A program made the translations under genes and the position numbers. Under the pieces are notes generated by a model. It searched no databases and had not been told where the DNA came from. It worked only from the letters and a program-made list of their open reading frames with translations. A stretch of DNA of 64,000 bases from a virus: positions 1 to 64,000 of the IMG/VR virus record IMGVR_UViG_3300023082_000009; one strand, written 5' to 3'. Each line of letters opens with the position of its first letter. Position 1 is the first letter of the stretch. Positions 1-8,155 of the stretch are shown piece after piece.

Positions 1-453
1 AACTCCCAGGTGGCCGTCGCGCTGGCTGAGTCCCAGGTCTTTGGCCCGGACCGCAGCGAGATCGACGAGATCCTGAACAAGATGCTCGTGTCCCATGTGC
101 GCGGCCTGCACATGACCTCGATCAAGCTGGTGAGCCGCGTGCCTGCCATCACCTCCCCAGAGACCACCATCAAGGCACTGACTGCCCTGAACGTGATGGG
201 CGGTGTGACTCCACGGACTGCCATCGTATCGGCCAACACCTTCCTGCAAGCAGAGCTGCCTGAGTATCCGAAGAAGGGCGAGGCTGGCTACGAAGCCTGG
301 ATGGATACCCCGATCACCATCACCCTGCGCTCCGCCGCGAAGACGCAGGCCGAGCAATCCGCCAAGGATCAAGCTGCCAAGGATCTGGAAGCGGACGGCG
401 ACATCGGCCTACAGGTGCCTGAGCACGGCAAGGAAGGGGAGGCGCTGCCATGA
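1..453 (+). CDS. Portal protein, C-terminal part (5' truncated by window edge)
   Basis: The reading frame is open from base 1, so the gene begins outside the window and only the last 150 residues are present. The visible part is a helical tail region with an acidic, Gln/Ala-rich end. The portal forms the dodecameric DNA channel at the capsid vertex. I infer portal mainly from position: it overlaps by 4 bases (ATGA) an XkdF-like prohead protease, followed by scaffold and major capsid, which is the usual portal-protease-scaffold-capsid order. The C-terminus alone has no diagnostic motif, so another capsid-associated protein is possible. Confidence 0.6.
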   Translation, partial: NSQVAVALAESQVFGPDRSEIDEILNKMLVSHVRGLHMTSIKLVSRVPAITSPETTIKALTALNVMGGVTPRTAIVSANTFLQAELPEYPKKGEAGYEAWMDTPITITLRSAAKTQAEQSAKDQAAKDLEADGDIGLQVPEHGKEGEALP

Positions 454-1079
454 GCAATATGATGGAATGCCGCATCGTGCAGCGCAGCGGGGAGGACTTT
501 GAGCGTGTGGTCCTCGCCGAGCTGCTGGTGCCCAACGTGCCCAACTCCTGGGGCGATATTTACACCCCCGAGGCCGTCAAGGAGTTCTGCTACGCGTTCA
601 GCCAGCAGGGCTTCGGCCTGGACGTAGAGCACGACCAAGTGAACGTGGCCGGGGTGGAGTTCTTCGTAGTCGAGAGCTTCATCGCCCGCGCAGGTGACCC
701 GGACTTCATCGAAGGCTCCTGGGTGATCGGGGTGAAGATCCTGGACGACGACCTCTGGGCCAGGGTGCTCTCCGGGGACATCAACGGCTTCTCCTTCCAG
801 GCCGATGTGTTCATGACTCCGGTGGAAATTGTCTACGAGCAAGCCACCCGCGTGGTCATTGGCACCACCGAGCCAGACCCCTTCGATGGGCACACTCACA
901 CATACACTGTAGTAATCGGACCTTTGAATAAGGTAATCTCTGGCGGGACAGGGATCACGGACAACCACATGCACTCGATTACGGGCGCCTCGGTTACCGG
1001 ACTCGGCAATGGCCATACCCACCGCTATCAAGTAATCGACGAGGGTGCAGACAATGACTTCCAAACGAATCCAGCGTAG
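450..1079 (+). CDS. XkdF-like prohead maturation protease
   Basis: A 209-residue protein resembling the XkdF family of putative phage serine proteases. The N-terminal half has an Asp-Val-Glu-His block (His61) and a later Gly-Phe-Ser-Phe block (Ser115) after the family-like stretch Gly-Ser-Trp-Val-Ile-Gly-Val, a His/Ser pair as in HK97-type prohead proteases. The C-terminal part is His-rich (HTHTY, HMHS, HTH). Start ATG 450 overlaps the portal stop and has GGGGAGG about 8 bases upstream. It should cleave scaffold and capsid during head maturation, consistent with the scaffold and capsid genes that follow. The catalytic residues are inferred from pattern. Confidence 0.75.
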   Translation: MSNMMECRIVQRSGEDFERVVLAELLVPNVPNSWGDIYTPEAVKEFCYAFSQQGFGLDVEHDQVNVAGVEFFVVESFIARAGDPDFIEGSWVIGVKILDDDLWARVLSGDINGFSFQADVFMTPVEIVYEQATRVVIGTTEPDPFDGHTHTYTVVIGPLNKVISGGTGITDNHMHSITGASVTGLGNGHTHRYQVIDEGADNDFQTNPA

Positions 1080-2502
1080 TGCAAGCGCCGAAGGCAACCT
1101 CGTCACCGTAGACAAGGCCCAATTCGTAACGCTTGTGAAGAAGCCCGCTAACCAGCGCAGCTTTGGAATTCTTCGATCCGACAGAGAGGACGGCAACGTG
1201 AGCAAACCAGTAGCAGCAACCCGGCGCGTCTCGCGCACCAAGCGCAGCGATAGCAACCAGGATCTGGTTAGCCTCACGCTGCCCGGCACCCTGGACGAAG
1301 CTGCGGCCAAGGACGCCCTGGTCTCCTACGGCCTGAGCAACTTCACCGTGGCCCGCAGTGCTGACGACAGCGCCTGGGTGGCCTCCAACCCGAGTGCAAT
1401 CAATTGCACCGCAGAGCTGACCAGCGTGAACCTCGGCGAAGGTCTGGTTGCCCAGGTCAAGCGCACCGAAGCCACCGCCTCGACCGAGGGTAAGGGCCAG
1501 TTGACGGTCACTTCTCTCGAATTCTCGGGCGAAGCCTTTGCCGACGCGGGTGCCGTGAGCGAATGGTGCCAGCGAAATTCTGTTGACTTCGACGATAAAG
1601 CTCTTAACAATCCGTCTGGCAATCTTGTGTTGCAACGGGCGGAGATCCCGGAGGGTGAGGAAACTCGCCTGATGGAGCTGGAAGATGGCGTGACTGCAAC
1701 GATCATTCGTTCGCAGATCGGCGACATCCCTGACGGCTTCGTCGCGGTGATCAACGAGTATGCGTACTGCGGTTGGGGCTGGGGTCAGTTGGACTTCACC
1801 GCAGCTCTGATGGGTCGGCAGGTAACGGATGCACTGTACGACGGGATCTGGATTCTCGAAGATCTCCTCCGCAACATCCTGTTCTGGTCCGAGCTGACCG
1901 TGGACATCCGCATGGAGCTGACGACTCGGGCTTGCGCCCAGTTCGCCAACTACGCAAACGGGCTGCTCGACAGCCTCCCACGCCAACTTCTGATTTCCGT
2001 TGCAACAACTCAACGCAGTTCTAAGGAGAACGACATGAGCACCACGAAGCAACCCGCAGTAGAAGCCCAACGTACCGAACCAGCCGTGGCTCCTGCCGTG
2101 GTCGCTGTCGGTAGCCCTGAGTTCAACACCGCAGTGGCCGACGCTGTAGCCGCTGAGATCAAACGCCGCGAAGACGCCCAGGCTGAACAAGAAGCCGAAG
2201 AAGTCAAGCGCAAAGAACAGGAAGAGCTGGACAAGGCTTCCCTGGAAGAGCAAGCGAAGATTCGCCGCTCGGAGCTGGAAGAAGTTGTCGGCGCGGCCAC
2301 CAAGCCACTGCTGGAGCAGATCGAAGCACTGAAAGGCACCACCGTCGTGCGTAGCCAGGGCGGCGATCCAGAAGCCAACAAAGAAAACGTTAAGCGCGGT
2401 ACCGGCGACCTGTTCAAAGGCGTGTTCGGTATCACCCGTGCAGACCGCCGTGTCGACGCAGCCGCTGCTGCCGACGCTGACGAAGCTGCCGCAACCAAGT
2501 AA
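1054..2502 (+). CDS. Long scaffold-type head morphogenesis protein
   Basis: 482 residues. The N-terminal part contains a VTLVKKPAN segment resembling the C-terminal linker seen in XkdF-type proteins, followed by a domain of unknown fold. The last about 155 residues are Glu/Lys/Ala-rich and strongly predicted coiled coil, typical of a scaffold. The in-frame GTG at 1045 is possible, but ATG 1054 has GAGG 9 bases upstream. It overlaps the protease gene by 26 bases in another frame and lies just before the capsid gene. An in-frame second start with a much better ribosome binding site lies at 2035, so this locus probably makes two products with a common C-terminus. The function of the N-terminal two thirds is unknown. 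Confidence 0.7.
   Translation: MTSKRIQRSASAEGNLVTVDKAQFVTLVKKPANQRSFGILRSDREDGNVSKPVAATRRVSRTKRSDSNQDLVSLTLPGTLDEAAAKDALVSYGLSNFTVARSADDSAWVASNPSAINCTAELTSVNLGEGLVAQVKRTEATASTEGKGQLTVTSLEFSGEAFADAGAVSEWCQRNSVDFDDKALNNPSGNLVLQRAEIPEGEETRLMELEDGVTATIIRSQIGDIPDGFVAVINEYAYCGWGWGQLDFTAALMGRQVTDALYDGIWILEDLLRNILFWSELTVDIRMELTTRACAQFANYANGLLDSLPRQLLISVATTQRSSKENDMSTTKQPAVEAQRTEPAVAPAVVAVGSPEFNTAVADAVAAEIKRREDAQAEQEAEEVKRKEQEELDKASLEEQAKIRRSELEEVVGAATKPLLEQIEALKGTTVVRSQGGDPEANKENVKRGTGDLFKGVFGITRADRRVDAAAAADADEAAATK
1395..1408 (+). repeat. Dispersed dyad, perfect copy 1 (CA centre)
   Basis: TGCAATCAATTGCA. Inside the scaffold-type gene. Confidence 0.9.
2035..2502 (+). CDS. Nested in-frame scaffold protein (internal start)
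   Basis: Internal ATG 2035 is in frame with the longer gene and is preceded by AAGGAG at 2023-2028 with 6 bases spacing, a better site than that of the parent gene. The product would be 155 residues: a short Ala/Val/Pro N-terminus, then a long Glu-Lys-Gln coiled coil and an Asp/Ala-rich end. This copies the logic of lambda C/Nu3, where scaffold is made from an in-frame start inside a longer gene. That the short form is the main scaffold is inference from ribosome binding site strength and composition. Confidence 0.65.
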   Translation: MSTTKQPAVEAQRTEPAVAPAVVAVGSPEFNTAVADAVAAEIKRREDAQAEQEAEEVKRKEQEELDKASLEEQAKIRRSELEEVVGAATKPLLEQIEALKGTTVVRSQGGDPEANKENVKRGTGDLFKGVFGITRADRRVDAAAAADADEAAATK

Positions 2503-2567
2503 CCAATCGGCGCGAGCCACACCGTTACGTTTCACCACTTTATGTCTAAGGACTTAGGAGCAAGAAC

Positions 2568-3593
2568 ATGAGCACCTCCCCAAGTGAAATGATCACTCGC
2601 GCTGACTTGGCCCTTGCGGATCTCGCCAACAACGGCGGTATCCTGCAACCCGAGCAGGCGAACCAGTTCATCGACTTCATCTACAACGAACCGACCATCC
2701 TGCGTCAGGCCCGTTTCATTCGCATGAACGCGCCACAACGCAACATCAACCGCATGGGCTTCGGCTCCCGCATCCTGCGTGCCGCTCGCCAAACTGGCTC
2801 GGCCCTGGACGCTGGTGGTAACGACCGCTACGTTCGCGCTGCGGACCGTGCCAAGCCGCAAGCAACTCAGATCCAGCTGAACACTTCCGAAGTGATCGCC
2901 GAAGTGCGCCTGCCGTACGAAGTGCTGGAAGACAACATCGAAGGCGAGAGCTTCGAGGCTCACGTCCTGCGCGCCATCGCTACCAAGGTTGCAGAAGACC
3001 TGGAAGAGCTGGCTCTCTGGGGCGACACCACCTCGGGCGACCCGTACCTCGCTCTGCAAGATGGCTGGATGAAGCGTGCCAACCTGCACGTCTTCGACAA
3101 CCTGGACACCGGCTTCAACGCCAACACCATCACCTCCGGCCTGCTGATGATGCCTTCCAAGTATCTCCGCAACATGCCGCAGATGAAGGCGTTCGTTGGC
3201 CTGCGCAACCAGCTCCGCTACGCTCAGTACCTGTCCGCTCGCGGCACGGCAATGGGCGACGCCGCACTCCAAGGCACCATCCCGCTGAAAGCGGCTGGTA
3301 TCACCGTGGAAGGCGCTGGCATGCTGGACGTGCACGGCGACGGCGACCAGGGCCTGATCACCATGCCGCAGAACCTGATCTGGGGTGTGCAGCGTGAGAT
3401 CACCATCGAAACCGACAAGGACATCCGTTCCCGCGAATACATCATCGTTGTGACTGCCCGTGTGGCGCTGCAAGTCGATGACCGTGACGCGCTGGTTCGC
3501 CTGGACAACATCGGTAACGTGGCTGACCCATCGCTGGCGGTGCGTGTGACCAACACCGCAGCTGCGCCGGTCAACACCAAAGAAGTGCCTTAA
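2568..3593 (+). CDS. Major capsid protein
   Basis: 341 residues, the usual size for an HK97-fold shell protein. It follows scaffold directly, has regular codon use as expected for a highly expressed gene, and is followed by a strong terminator. The N-terminal 60 residues are helical, then basic stretches (around residues 50-75), an E-loop-like region and mixed alpha/beta as expected for the fold. ATG 2568 is preceded by a TTAGGAG-type site. It should form the icosahedral shell. Position is the main evidence; no single motif proves it. Confidence 0.85.
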   Translation: MSTSPSEMITRADLALADLANNGGILQPEQANQFIDFIYNEPTILRQARFIRMNAPQRNINRMGFGSRILRAARQTGSALDAGGNDRYVRAADRAKPQATQIQLNTSEVIAEVRLPYEVLEDNIEGESFEAHVLRAIATKVAEDLEELALWGDTTSGDPYLALQDGWMKRANLHVFDNLDTGFNANTITSGLLMMPSKYLRNMPQMKAFVGLRNQLRYAQYLSARGTAMGDAALQGTIPLKAAGITVEGAGMLDVHGDGDQGLITMPQNLIWGVQREITIETDKDIRSREYIIVVTARVALQVDDRDALVRLDNIGNVADPSLAVRVTNTAAAPVNTKEVP

Positions 3594-3606
3594 TCCGCAC
3601 TGAACG

Positions 3607-3632
3607 AAAAGGGGCGCTTCGGCGCCCTTTTT
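3607..3632 (+). terminator. Rho-independent terminator after major capsid
   Basis: Six-base stem GGGCGC/GCGCCC (3612-3617 with 3622-3627) closed by a TTCG tetraloop, with AAAA before and TTTTT after. It probably limits read-through from the capsid gene into the connector genes. Confidence 0.9.
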
Positions 3633-3665
3633 CACTAGAGAGATGGCAAACCCTGGAGATCTACC

Positions 3666-4364
3666 ATGAGCACTTATGTAAAATCCGTTTACCTCGCACG
3701 CGTCGGCCTTGCAGGCATCGACAAACCAGTCGAGAAAAACCAGATCATCGAAGTGGCCGATGACGTGGCTGAAAAGCTGCTGACTCGCACCGCGTGGAGC
3801 GAAGACCTGGGCAAGGAAGTCAACGTCTGGGAAAAGTCCACCGCTGCGGCCTACAAGGCACAGCAGGAAAAAGCGGCCAAGGATAAAGCTGCTGAGCAGT
3901 CCTCGCAGTACGCTGCGCAGGAAGAAGGCAACGACGACCTCGCGCCGAAGCCGATCCCCCTGCAACAGGTCAAGAACACCAACGACACTCACGAAGATCA
4001 GAACGATCCGGCTGATGGCAAGGACGCTGCCCGCAAGGCGCAGCCAGTCGTTGAACCAACTGAGCCCAACGCTGACGCGAAAGGCAAAGTCGTCACCACC
4101 GAAAGCCCTCCAGCTATCGAAGGTGCCGAGCACGAGTTGGACGAGAACCACGGTGACCTGACCAGCGCGGACCTGAACACCAACAAGTCCGAAACCGAAC
4201 CAGCCAAGCCTGCTGCTAAGGCCGCTGCCAAACCAGCCGTGAAGGTGAAGTCTGCCGACACCAGCACCCGCGCCGTGGCCAAGCCTCAGCGTGCTGCCAA
4301 GCCTGCTGTGAAGGCTGCCGTCAAACCAGCTGCTAAACCGGCTGCGAAGAAACCTGCTAAGTAA
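3666..4364 (+). CDS. Head-associated protein with Ala/Lys/Pro-rich tail
   Basis: 232 residues. The first 60 or so residues look like a small folded domain (VYLARVGLAG... with a 'need to be replaced' beta character), similar in style to small phage proteins beside the capsid gene. From about residue 175 the sequence is a low-complexity Ala-Lys-Pro tail of the type PAAKPAAK, basic and likely disordered, able to bind DNA. The middle is acidic. It sits between two capsid/connector genes with its own GGAG site. I do not recognise a family: it could be a decoration, internal head or connector protein. Confidence 0.6.
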   Translation: MSTYVKSVYLARVGLAGIDKPVEKNQIIEVADDVAEKLLTRTAWSEDLGKEVNVWEKSTAAAYKAQQEKAAKDKAAEQSSQYAAQEEGNDDLAPKPIPLQQVKNTNDTHEDQNDPADGKDAARKAQPVVEPTEPNADAKGKVVTTESPPAIEGAEHELDENHGDLTSADLNTNKSETEPAKPAAKAAAKPAVKVKSADTSTRAVAKPQRAAKPAVKAAVKPAAKPAAKKPAK

Positions 4365-4388
4365 ACCAACTGAACTCTGGGAGGCACT

Positions 4389-5030
4389 ATGTACATTTTG
4401 ACCGCAACCGAGATCGCCGAAGGTAGTGGCGGTATTCAAGGCGCCAACGGCACCCCGTGCGGGACGCCTCCCCAGAGTCAGTTCAATTCCCTCCAAGACG
4501 TGATCCGCAGTCGCGTCGAGGCAGCCCTGGAGATCGGTAGCCTTCGTCGCTACGAGTGCCAGGACACATTCGAGGTTTCTGGGCGCTACAGCGAGATGCG
4601 GCGCCTACGCCTCACCAACGGCTTCGTGCAATCTGTGTCCTTCCTGGACGCGGCTGGCGAGCCGTTAATCGACACACCAGCAACGCACTTCGACGGCTAC
4701 TACGGGATCGTGACTCATCCTTTGTCGGCGGGCGTTGTAACAGTCCAGTACGTGAGCGGGTTCCTGGCCGACTCTTCCAAGGTCTTCCAAGACCTGCCGG
4801 ACTGGGTGAAACCAATTGCACTGAACGTGATGTTCCTCTGGCTGCGCTCGATGAACCGGGGCGCCGCGATCAAGGACATCTCCCAGGCATCGCTCACTGC
4901 CGGGATGATCCGGGAGCTGACTGCACGCGTAGGCAACCGCTACCAGCGCCCTCGGGTGGGCTGCATTTTCCCTACCACGCATAAGCACCGGCTGATCTCC
5001 GACCCAGTATCGGAGTGGAAGCAATGGTAA
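4389..5030 (+). CDS. Head-tail connector (adaptor) protein
   Basis: 213 residues with a helix-rich N-terminus beginning with the kind of 'residues rarely longer than one domain' layout seen in gp6/gp15-type adaptors, a central beta region (about 65-125) and a helical C-terminal half. GGGAGG lies just before ATG 4389. The gene overlaps the next one by 7 bases. In long-tailed phages the gene after the capsid region and before the gpS-like completion protein is normally the head-completion adaptor that sits under the portal. The call is mostly positional. Confidence 0.6.
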   Translation: MYILTATEIAEGSGGIQGANGTPCGTPPQSQFNSLQDVIRSRVEAALEIGSLRRYECQDTFEVSGRYSEMRRLRLTNGFVQSVSFLDAAGEPLIDTPATHFDGYYGIVTHPLSAGVVTVQYVSGFLADSSKVFQDLPDWVKPIALNVMFLWLRSMNRGAAIKDISQASLTAGMIRELTARVGNRYQRPRVGCIFPTTHKHRLISDPVSEWKQW

Positions 5031-5512
5031 CGGACACTCGCTTCGTCAGAGGGGCAGAGAAGCTGGGGCGCCGGGTCGCTACGATCCGCGCTAACCTCAA
5101 CCTCCCCAGCATGGTCGATGAGATCGGCAACCTGCTCTTGCAACGAACCCTTCGCCGCTTTGACCAGGAGGTAGACCCAGACGGTAATCGTTGGGCAGCC
5201 CTCAAAGAATCCACCATCCTCCGCCGTCGCCAAATGGGCTTAGGCCCGTCCCCGAAGCTGGTACGCACCAGGGACATGCGCGACGCCATCAAGTTGATCA
5301 AGGGTGGCATTCAAGGCGCCATCTTCACTAACACGGGTGCCGGTGTGCGCATCGGTATTGACGACGAAGAGATCGCCAAGTACGGTCGGGCTCAGAACTA
5401 CGGAGTGCCGGGGCGGATTGTCGCTCGTCGCTTCCTGGGCATTGGCAGACTGGACGTTAAGGCAGTCGACTCGTTACTACGCCGCAAGGCATCTCAGCTG
5501 GGGCTTGAATAA
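5024..5512 (+). CDS. Phage virion morphogenesis protein (gpS-like tail completion)
   Basis: 162 residues. Features of the tail-completion gpS family: an early helix, a central Asp-Gly-Asn-Arg-Trp segment followed by a basic 'ILRRRQMG' stretch, a beta hairpin, and the near C-terminal RRFLGIG motif (residues about 128-134) followed by an acidic helix. ATG 5024 is chosen over GTG 5015 because GGAG at 5012-5015 is 8 bases upstream of it. It overlaps the next gene by one base. It should finish the head-tail joint. Confidence 0.75.
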   Translation: MVTDTRFVRGAEKLGRRVATIRANLNLPSMVDEIGNLLLQRTLRRFDQEVDPDGNRWAALKESTILRRRQMGLGPSPKLVRTRDMRDAIKLIKGGIQGAIFTNTGAGVRIGIDDEEIAKYGRAQNYGVPGRIVARRFLGIGRLDVKAVDSLLRRKASQLGLE

Positions 5513-6036
5513 TGGCTACCGTATTGAACAAGCGCAGAGACATGCTCGCCGTCCTGGAACAGGATCTGATCCAGAAGATCTCGGCAGCAGTGGGCGCAGC
5601 AGGAATGCAAGGGCACGTACACGGCGTATTCAGCCTGGACGACCTGGAGAACAAAACAGACGCGTCGCTCTGCGGCGGGATCGCTTTCGGGGTGGGGTAC
5701 TTGGGCACCAAGCCTTCGTCCGAAGGGGCACCGCAGCTGAACGTGAACAAGGGCAATGCGGTGCAGAGTTGCGACGTGATGTTTACCGTCCTGGTGGCTG
5801 CACCCATCGACGATCTTTGTACTCAGCGGGTAACGGGTATGCAGCTGCTGACGGTTCTCCGTCAAGGCATCCTGGGCTCGCCCGTAGTAGAGGAGCCGGG
5901 CACGGAGCCGGGCCGGAACCAAGCAACCCGCACCTGGGTTTTCGTTAACGAGAAACCAGAAGTAGGTGAGTCCACCGCAACCATGTTGTACTATACGCAG
6001 GTCTGGAGACTTGTGTTACCAATGACCGGCAACTAA
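5512..6036 (+). CDS. Tail terminator-like protein
   Basis: 174 residues, starting at the last base of the gpS-like gene. A helical N-terminus (ISAAVGAAG region), a central beta-rich part and a final beta strand segment fit the tail terminator (lambda gpU-like) fold and its position, between tail completion and tail tube. I see no specific motif; the assignment rests on synteny. Confidence 0.5.
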   Translation: MATVLNKRRDMLAVLEQDLIQKISAAVGAAGMQGHVHGVFSLDDLENKTDASLCGGIAFGVGYLGTKPSSEGAPQLNVNKGNAVQSCDVMFTVLVAAPIDDLCTQRVTGMQLLTVLRQGILGSPVVEEPGTEPGRNQATRTWVFVNEKPEVGESTATMLYYTQVWRLVLPMTGN

Positions 6037-6062
6037 AAGCACTTTTCAGGAGAGACAGCATC

Positions 6063-6860
6063 ATGGCTACCGAACGTAAAACACCGCAGTCGCATTACTT
6101 CTCGGGCCAAGGTCGCCTGATCATTGGCGAACGCGACCCAGCAACCGGCAAGGCGTTCAACCTGCGCGAAGTGGGTAACTGCACCGCGCTGGAACTGACC
6201 GTGCAAACCACCAAGACCGACCACAAAGAGTCCATGTCTGGCGAACGCGCAATTGACCTGACGCTCGTGACTGAAAAGTCCGCGACCTTCACCGTCACCT
6301 GCGAATCCATCAGCCTGGAAAACTTGGTGATCGGCCTCTGGGGTAAAATCCTCACCAGCACCGCGACCACCGTCACCGACGAGCCGCACGTTGCCGAAGG
6401 TCCGGGCGCCTACATTGCCCTGGCCCACCAGAACGTGTCGACCGTTGTGGTCTCGACCGTTGAAACCACTCCGGTGGTCGTCGACGCCGACTGGTACGAA
6501 GTTGACCCTGAGTTCGGCACCCTCCGCTTCAACGACTTGTACGTTGCTGCCGGTACTGGCGCTGACAAAGGCAAAATCACCGTCGACTACGCTGGCGCTG
6601 CCGGTGTGAAGACGATCCACGGCCTGACCGAAGTTATGCCTCCAGAGCGTTTCGTGCGCTTCGAGGGCATCAACACCGTCGATGGCGATCTGGTCCTGGT
6701 CGAGTTCCCACGCGCCTCGTTCGAGCCGCTGGCATCTCTGCCATTCATCAACGAGGAACTGGCGTCGTTCGAGATGACCGGCACCATCCTCCGCGACAAC
6801 CTGATCACCGGCGATGGCTCGCGCTACTTCCGCCAGACCTACATCGAATCCCAGGCATAA
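6063..6860 (+). CDS. Major tail tube protein
   Basis: 265 residues, beta-rich, Thr/Val-rich, soluble, with an insertion-like Ig-type central section (about residues 100-180). It lies just before the tail assembly chaperone genes and is followed by a strong terminator, both typical for the tube gene. No sheath gene precedes it, which supports a non-contractile tail. AGGAG is 10 bases upstream of ATG 6063. Confidence 0.75.
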   Translation: MATERKTPQSHYFSGQGRLIIGERDPATGKAFNLREVGNCTALELTVQTTKTDHKESMSGERAIDLTLVTEKSATFTVTCESISLENLVIGLWGKILTSTATTVTDEPHVAEGPGAYIALAHQNVSTVVVSTVETTPVVVDADWYEVDPEFGTLRFNDLYVAAGTGADKGKITVDYAGAAGVKTIHGLTEVMPPERFVRFEGINTVDGDLVLVEFPRASFEPLASLPFINEELASFEMTGTILRDNLITGDGSRYFRQTYIESQA

Positions 6861-6878
6861 TCGCCCAGGGTGTGACAA

Positions 6879-6907
6879 GAAGGGGCCGCACTGGCTCCTT
6901 CTTTTTT
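6879..6907 (+). terminator. Rho-independent terminator after tail tube gene
   Basis: Nine-pair stem from GAAGGGGCC (6879-6887) with GGCTCCTTC (6893-6901), one G-U pair, five-base loop, then six T residues. Confidence 0.9.
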
Positions 6908-6920
6908 GGAGGATAGGATC

Positions 6921-7235
6921 ATGCAATCAATTGCACCGGACCAAGTTTTCATCGAAGTAACCGGCAACGGCGTAGAGATCGGTGGTAAGGCCCGCGAGAA
7001 GGGCTGGACCGGGTGGGTCAACAAGTCGTCGGCCCGCAAACTGATCGCTCACGAGAAGGCCAAGCCCGCCACTCCGAAAGCCAAGGAGCCCGCAAAGGCT
7101 AAGGCCGCAGCGGAGCCCGTTGAAGAGCAGCCAAAGGTAGTGGATACTGCGTCGGAACCTGACGTTGTGCCCTCGGAGAAAGTTGAGAAGGACACAGCGG
7201 CTACCAAACGTGTATCCCGGAATGGAAGAAAGTAA
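6921..7235 (+). CDS. Small Lys/Ala/Pro-rich protein of tail module
   Basis: 104 residues. The first 45 residues form a small basic domain ending in a KSSARKLI helix; the rest is a low-complexity Lys-Ala-Glu-Pro tail ending RNGRK. GGAGG at 6908-6912 is 8 bases before ATG 6921, so the TTG at 6906 is not needed. The start codon and codons 2-5 are built from a copy of the dispersed 14-bp dyad (6922-6935), so the first residues are dictated by a DNA motif. Function unknown. Confidence 0.65.
   Translation: MQSIAPDQVFIEVTGNGVEIGGKAREKGWTGWVNKSSARKLIAHEKAKPATPKAKEPAKAKAAAEPVEEQPKVVDTASEPDVVPSEKVEKDTAATKRVSRNGRK
6922..6935 (+). repeat. Dispersed dyad, perfect copy 2 (CA centre)
   Basis: TGCAATCAATTGCA, starting at the second base of the start codon of the 6921 gene. 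Confidence 0.9.
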
Positions 7236-7237
7236 TC

Positions 7238-7846
7238 ATGACCAAGAAGACCGCCGCACCAGAAGCTGCACCTGAAACCAGCCAAGCTGCCGACACCACG
7301 CTGCACATCCTGCACGCACTGTCGGACCTGTTTGACGGGGCGCCCGAGTCCGTGGCCCTCCCCTCTCGCATTGCCGAGAACAAGGAGGACATCTGTTTCT
7401 ACGGCGCCAAGATGCGGCACCTGAATGAAATCGGCGGTCTGATTCGCGCCATGATTGAAACTCTCAACCAAGCCGAACTCCGTGGCCTCATGGCCATGGT
7501 GTCCAAAGACCAGGAAGACAAGATCAACGCCGGAGTGAGCCCGTACAGCCTGGAGACTACCGAGGTGGTCAAGAAGCTGATGGGCGACACCGGCCTCGGC
7601 GTGAAGCTGCTCGCAGCAGCTAACGATGCGATGACCGGCTTGATCCCTCACTTCACCAACCTGCAACCGGGTGAGTTTGAAGACCTGGACATGGATGAAG
7701 GCCTAGTAGTTCTGTACGGCGTCTTCGCCCGGAACTACGCTTTTTTTTCCCAACGCTTGCTCCCCGTAATAGTCGGCATTTTCGCAAACCTGAAAGCGAA
7801 GCAGAGCGCAGGGAACGAGAAACCGACGAGCGCAAGCGTGCAGTAA
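7238..7846 (+). CDS. Tail assembly chaperone, short form (gpG-like)
   Basis: 202 residues, helical and acidic, located between tail tube and tape measure as for lambda gpG. A run of eight T at 7741-7748 near the 3' end gives a T-TTT-TTT slippery heptamer in this frame, and the -1 frame is open from there to 8145. The short form ends at the TAA at 7846. These chaperones bind the tape measure protein and direct tail tube polymerisation. Confidence 0.8.
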   Translation: MTKKTAAPEAAPETSQAADTTLHILHALSDLFDGAPESVALPSRIAENKEDICFYGAKMRHLNEIGGLIRAMIETLNQAELRGLMAMVSKDQEDKINAGVSPYSLETTEVVKKLMGDTGLGVKLLAAANDAMTGLIPHFTNLQPGEFEDLDMDEGLVVLYGVFARNYAFFSQRLLPVIVGIFANLKAKQSAGNEKPTSASVQ

Positions 7847-8145
7847 GCAAGTCAGCGAAACGCAAAGGCAAGGACAAAGGGGAGCCCAAGGGTGCCAAGG
7901 ATATGGGGGCACGCTGGCCAGAGTACGCGGTACAGAAGTTGGTCAACCACGGCCACCTGTTCCGCGAGATCCCCGACTACACACTCTCTCAAGTAACGAT
8001 GCTCCTGGACGCGATTGATCGGGAGGAGGCAGGAGTAAGAAGTGCGTTCCTGATGGACCTGGGTGTAACGGTCTCCGGCGTGCTGGGCGGATCGGATGGG
8101 TTCTCGGACCACCTCGACAAGATGATAGAAAAGCAAACAGACTGA
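7747..8145 (+). CDS. -1 frameshift extension of tail assembly chaperone (gpGT-like)
   Basis: The frame one base back from the 7238 gene stays open across the T8 run and has no stop until TGA 8143-8145. Reading 7238-7747 and then -1 from 7747 gives a 302-residue fusion. The first about 45 codons after the slip encode an Arg/Lys/Glu-rich linker, then a compact domain (from about 7903) with a YTLSQVTMLLDAI helix typical of the T part. An independent start at ATG 7903 has no good ribosome binding site. This matches the conserved frameshift in tail assembly genes of long-tailed phages. Confidence 0.8.
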   Translation, partial: FPTLAPRNSRHFRKPESEAERRERETDERKRAVSKSAKRKGKDKGEPKGAKDMGARWPEYAVQKLVNHGHLFREIPDYTLSQVTMLLDAIDREEAGVRSAFLMDLGVTVSGVLGGSDGFSDHLDKMIEKQTD

Positions 8146-8155
8146 GGACAGCGCG

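Noticed and set aside
4807-4820. TGAAACCAATTGCA resembling the dyad
   Set aside because: Two arm mismatches within a coding region; not distinguishable from chance.
6063-7235. A tail sheath gene
   Set aside because: No protein of sheath size or pattern lies between connectors and tape measure, so a contractile tail is not supported.
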